Source: Pseudarthrobacter siccitolerans (lineage in GTDB: Bacteria > Actinomycetota > Actinomycetes > Actinomycetales > Micrococcaceae). Taken from it: a DNA stretch of 64,000 nt. The notes under the pieces were generated by a model. That model had not been told where the DNA came from, did no database searches, and saw nothing but the letters and a program-made list of their open reading frames with translations. The DNA is taken from NCBI RefSeq assembly GCF_030823375.1, contig NZ_JAUSXB010000001.1, forward strand, positions 2,852,001 to 2,916,000, written 5' to 3'. The translations under genes were made by a program, and so were the position numbers. Shown one piece after another: positions 61,626-64,000 of the stretch. Within the stretch, counting starts at the first letter, position 1, and every line of letters begins with the position of its first letter.

Positions 61626-64000
61626 ATGACCTCCACCAGTCTCGACGCCGGCGTCGAGGAAACCCTCCTTGCCCCGGGCGCGCCCACCCGGCTTCGCGTG
61701 GAGCACCTCCGCGAGGCGATGGGCATCACCAACACGAGACCGCGCTTCAGCTGGGCGTTGCCGACGGGAACCGGACCCGCCGCGACAACAGCCCAGACCG
61801 CCTACCAGATCACGGCGAGCAATGGCTGGGACACCGGCCGGGTAGGGTTCGGCCAACACAACCTGGTCCCGTACTCAGGCCCCGCCCTTGAATCGCGCAG
61901 CCGGTTTGAGTGGCGAGTGCGGACATGGACCACGGACGCCAGCGGCGCCGAGACGGAAAGCCCCTGGTCCGAGCCGATGCCGGTCGAGCTCGGGCTGCTG
62001 CACGCCTCCGACTGGATCGCGGAGTGGATCGGCCCGGAGGAACCCGTTGTCGCTGCCCCCGGAGAGCGCCCCGGCTTTGCCCTCCGCAAGACTTTTACCC
62101 TGGACGCCGCGCCCGCCTTCGCCCGCGCGTACGCCACGGCTCACGGCATCTATGAGCTGTTCCTCAACGGCCAGCAGGTAGGCGACCAGCAGCTCACCCC
62201 CGGCTCCACCAGCTACAACACCACCCTGCAGGTGCAGGCCTACGACGTCACCGCGCTGCTGCGCCCCGGCACCAACACCATCCGCGCCATCCTCACGGAC
62301 GGCTGGTACCGCGGAACCTTCGGATTCACGCGCGACGCCGACATGTACGGCACGCACACCGCTTTCCTTGCGCAGCTGGAGATGCTGTCCGGCGGCCGCA
62401 CGAGGATGATCGGCACGGACCGCTCGTGGCTGGTGTCAGAAACGGAGATCCTCAGCGCCGACCTGATGGCCGGACAGCGGGTGGACTTCAGGATTCCGCA
62501 GGATTCAGTCAGGGGAGAGGTGGCAACCGCGGCGCGGGCCGCCGTCACGCAGGGCTACGAAACCCTCACCGGCCCGGTGGCACCGCCCACCAGGATCGTG
62601 GAGGAACTTGCACCAGTAGCCGTAACCCGCCTCGTGAGTGGTCACCAGGTGGTGGACTTCGGCCAGAACATCCACGGCTGGGTCCGCCTCACCAGGCTTG
62701 GGGCGCCGGGGGAGACTGTCACGCTCGTGCATGGCGAGGCGCTGGACGGCAACGGCGACGTGACCCAGGATCACCTGCGCCCGCTCGACTTCCGCAACCC
62801 CGGGCAGTTCCTGGCCGCCGGGCAAGTCGATGAGGTGACGGGATCGGGCGCCCCGGGAGAAGTATTCGAACCGCGGCATACCACCCATGGCTTCCAGTAC
62901 CTGTCCATTCGGGGCCTTACCGCGGACCTGGCCCCGGAGGACATTACCGCCTGCCTGGTCCAGACGGATCTTGAACCCCTCGGCAGCTTCACCTGCAGCG
63001 ATGAGCGCCTGAACAAGCTCCACGAGATAGTGCAGTGGAGCTTCCGGGACAACGCCTGCGAGGTGCCCACCGACTGCCCGCAGCGGGAAAAAGCCGGCTG
63101 GACGGGGGATTGGCAGCTGTTTATTCCTACGGCGGCATATCTTTACGACGTCGCCGGCTTTTCACGGAAATGGCTGAACGACGTCCGCGCCGACCAGTGG
63201 GAGAACGGCGTCATTGCCAACATCTCGCCCTCGCCCGGTCCTGACACCACTTCTGCCGACTTTATGGCCTTCGTCAACGGCTCGGCCGGCTGGGGCGACG
63301 CCATCGTGATGGTGCCGTGGGAGCTGTACCTGGCCACGGGCGACGCCGGAATCCTCGCGGAGAACTGGGAGGCGATGAAGCGGTGGGCGGGCTTTGTCCG
63401 GACCGCCGCCGAATCCAACCGGCACGCGGATCGCGCGGCGGCCAGCCCAACACCGGCACCCCACGAACAGTACCTCTGGGACACCGGCTTCCACTGGGGC
63501 GAATGGATGGAACCTGACGGTCCGGAACCGGACTTGTTCGCCGCCCGCTCCGCCGATCACGGCATCGTGGCCACCGCCTACTACCGAAACTCCACCGCCC
63601 TGCTGGCTAAGGTCGCGCAGGTCATTGGCCGCGCGGAGGAAGCCGCCGCGCTCGCCGAACTTTCCGAAAACATCCGCCGGGCCTGGGAGACGGAATACCT
63701 GGACTCCTCCGGGCACGTCACCCAACCCAGCCAGGCCAATTGCGTCCGCGCGCTCGCCTTTGATCTTGTCAGCCCGGCGCGGCGCGGCACTGTCACGGCC
63801 CAGGTGGTCTCGCTGATCAGGGCCGCCGGCACCCACGTGGGGACGGGCTTCCTGGCCACGCCCTACCTGCTGCCGGTCCTTGCCGACAACGGTGAACTGG
63901 GCCTCGCCTACGAGCTGCTGATGCAGGACTCGGAGCCCTCCTGGCTGGCGATGGTGGACCGCGGCGCCACCACCATGTGGGAGCTGTGGAACGGCATCGA
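61626..64000 (+). CDS. Alpha-L-rhamnosidase, GH78 family (cut by window edge)
   Basis: From the ATG at 61626 the frame stays open for 791 codons to the window end. The N-terminal beta domains (LRVEHLREAMGITNTRPRFS; AYATAHGIYELFLNGQQVGD) are the bacterial rhamnosidase N domain. The catalytic (alpha/alpha)6 domain has the family signature VPTDCPQREKAGWTGDWQLF, containing general-acid region carboxylates. It releases L-rhamnose from plant glycosides or pectin. No secretion signal is seen, so it is probably cytoplasmic and acts on imported rhamnosides. About the last 100-150 residues are missing. Confidence 0.95.
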   Translation, partial: MTSTSLDAGVEETLLAPGAPTRLRVEHLREAMGITNTRPRFSWALPTGTGPAATTAQTAYQITASNGWDTGRVGFGQHNLVPYSGPALESRSRFEWRVRTWTTDASGAETESPWSEPMPVELGLLHASDWIAEWIGPEEPVVAAPGERPGFALRKTFTLDAAPAFARAYATAHGIYELFLNGQQVGDQQLTPGSTSYNTTLQVQAYDVTALLRPGTNTIRAILTDGWYRGTFGFTRDADMYGTHTAFLAQLEMLSGGRTRMIGTDRSWLVSETEILSADLMAGQRVDFRIPQDSVRGEVATAARAAVTQGYETLTGPVAPPTRIVEELAPVAVTRLVSGHQVVDFGQNIHGWVRLTRLGAPGETVTLVHGEALDGNGDVTQDHLRPLDFRNPGQFLAAGQVDEVTGSGAPGEVFEPRHTTHGFQYLSIRGLTADLAPEDITACLVQTDLEPLGSFTCSDERLNKLHEIVQWSFRDNACEVPTDCPQREKAGWTGDWQLFIPTAAYLYDVAGFSRKWLNDVRADQWENGVIANISPSPGPDTTSADFMAFVNGSAGWGDAIVMVPWELYLATGDAGILAENWEAMKRWAGFVRTAAESNRHADRAAASPTPAPHEQYLWDTGFHWGEWMEPDGPEPDLFAARSADHGIVATAYYRNSTALLAKVAQVIGRAEEAAALAELSENIRRAWETEYLDSSGHVTQPSQANCVRALAFDLVSPARRGTVTAQVVSLIRAAGTHVGTGFLATPYLLPVLADNGELGLAYELLMQDSEPSWLAMVDRGATTMWELWNGI

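Noticed and set aside
1..64000. tRNA, rRNA or riboswitch genes
   Set aside because: No cloverleaf, rRNA-like stretch or recognisable aptamer was noticed in any intergenic region by eye.

Overview
The window looks like a chromosomal stretch of a high-G+C actinobacterium of the Arthrobacter/Pseudarthrobacter type (Micrococcaceae). This is inferred from G+C-rich codon use, the small actinobacterial DUF4193 protein, Tat/lipoprotein sugar-binding proteins, and a dense set of sugar-catabolic operons. No rRNA, tRNA or CRISPR array was seen. It is mostly catabolic: four CUT1-type sugar ABC importers, none with its own ATPase, four Gfo/Idh/MocA oxidoreductases plus a fifth protein that looks like a degenerate one, four xylose-isomerase-like TIM-barrel proteins, several dehydrogenases, and a regulator beside almost every cluster.

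Layout. (1) 1-13435: a LacI regulator (cut by the left edge) diverges from a long hexuronate-type operon: uxaC, uxuB, two tandem TIM-barrel + Gfo/Idh pairs, manD mannonate dehydratase, gntK, an SDR, an MFS exporter, garR and a MarR regulator. UxaC, UxuB and ManD give a route from uronates to 2-keto-3-deoxygluconate; no KDG kinase or aldolase lies in the window. (2) 13660-15893: a membrane-anchored esterase overlapping a Tat-exported polysaccharide-deacetylase-like protein. (3) 15.9-28.9 kb: a patchwork accessory island. Two broken serine-recombinase genes lie in direct orientation about 11 kb apart. Between and around them are pRiA4b ORF-3 genes (one broken, one intact), a family of short dispersed repeats, an orphan sugar importer, a protein with four nearly identical 47-residue repeats, an MmpS-like membrane protein, DUF4193, a cold-shock protein and a toxin-antitoxin pair.

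(4) 28.9-45.7 kb: two related sugar-catabolic clusters, each with an importer, a zinc-type dehydrogenase, a TIM-barrel enzyme and a paralogous TetR regulator. The second also has a ThuA-like protein and two Gfo/Idh proteins, pointing to 3-keto-sugar chemistry. Similar dyads lie before the TetR genes and the first importer. (5) 45.9-47.6 kb: an SDR and a beta-hydroxyacid dehydrogenase. (6) 47.6-54.0 kb: a nucleoside-salvage operon (nucleoside hydrolase, importer, ribokinase, LacI) with a double operator before its first gene.

(7) 54.1-60.6 kb: a recombinase remnant and strong terminator, then an MHS transporter, aldehyde dehydrogenase, iron alcohol dehydrogenase and a GAF/PucR regulator, plausibly for a C4-type hydroxyacid or alcohol. 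(8) 60.6-64 kb: an IclR regulator divergent from a GH78 alpha-L-rhamnosidase cut by the right edge. Together the content suggests a plant-litter or soil saprophyte taking up uronates, oxidised or unusual sugars, nucleosides and rhamnosides.
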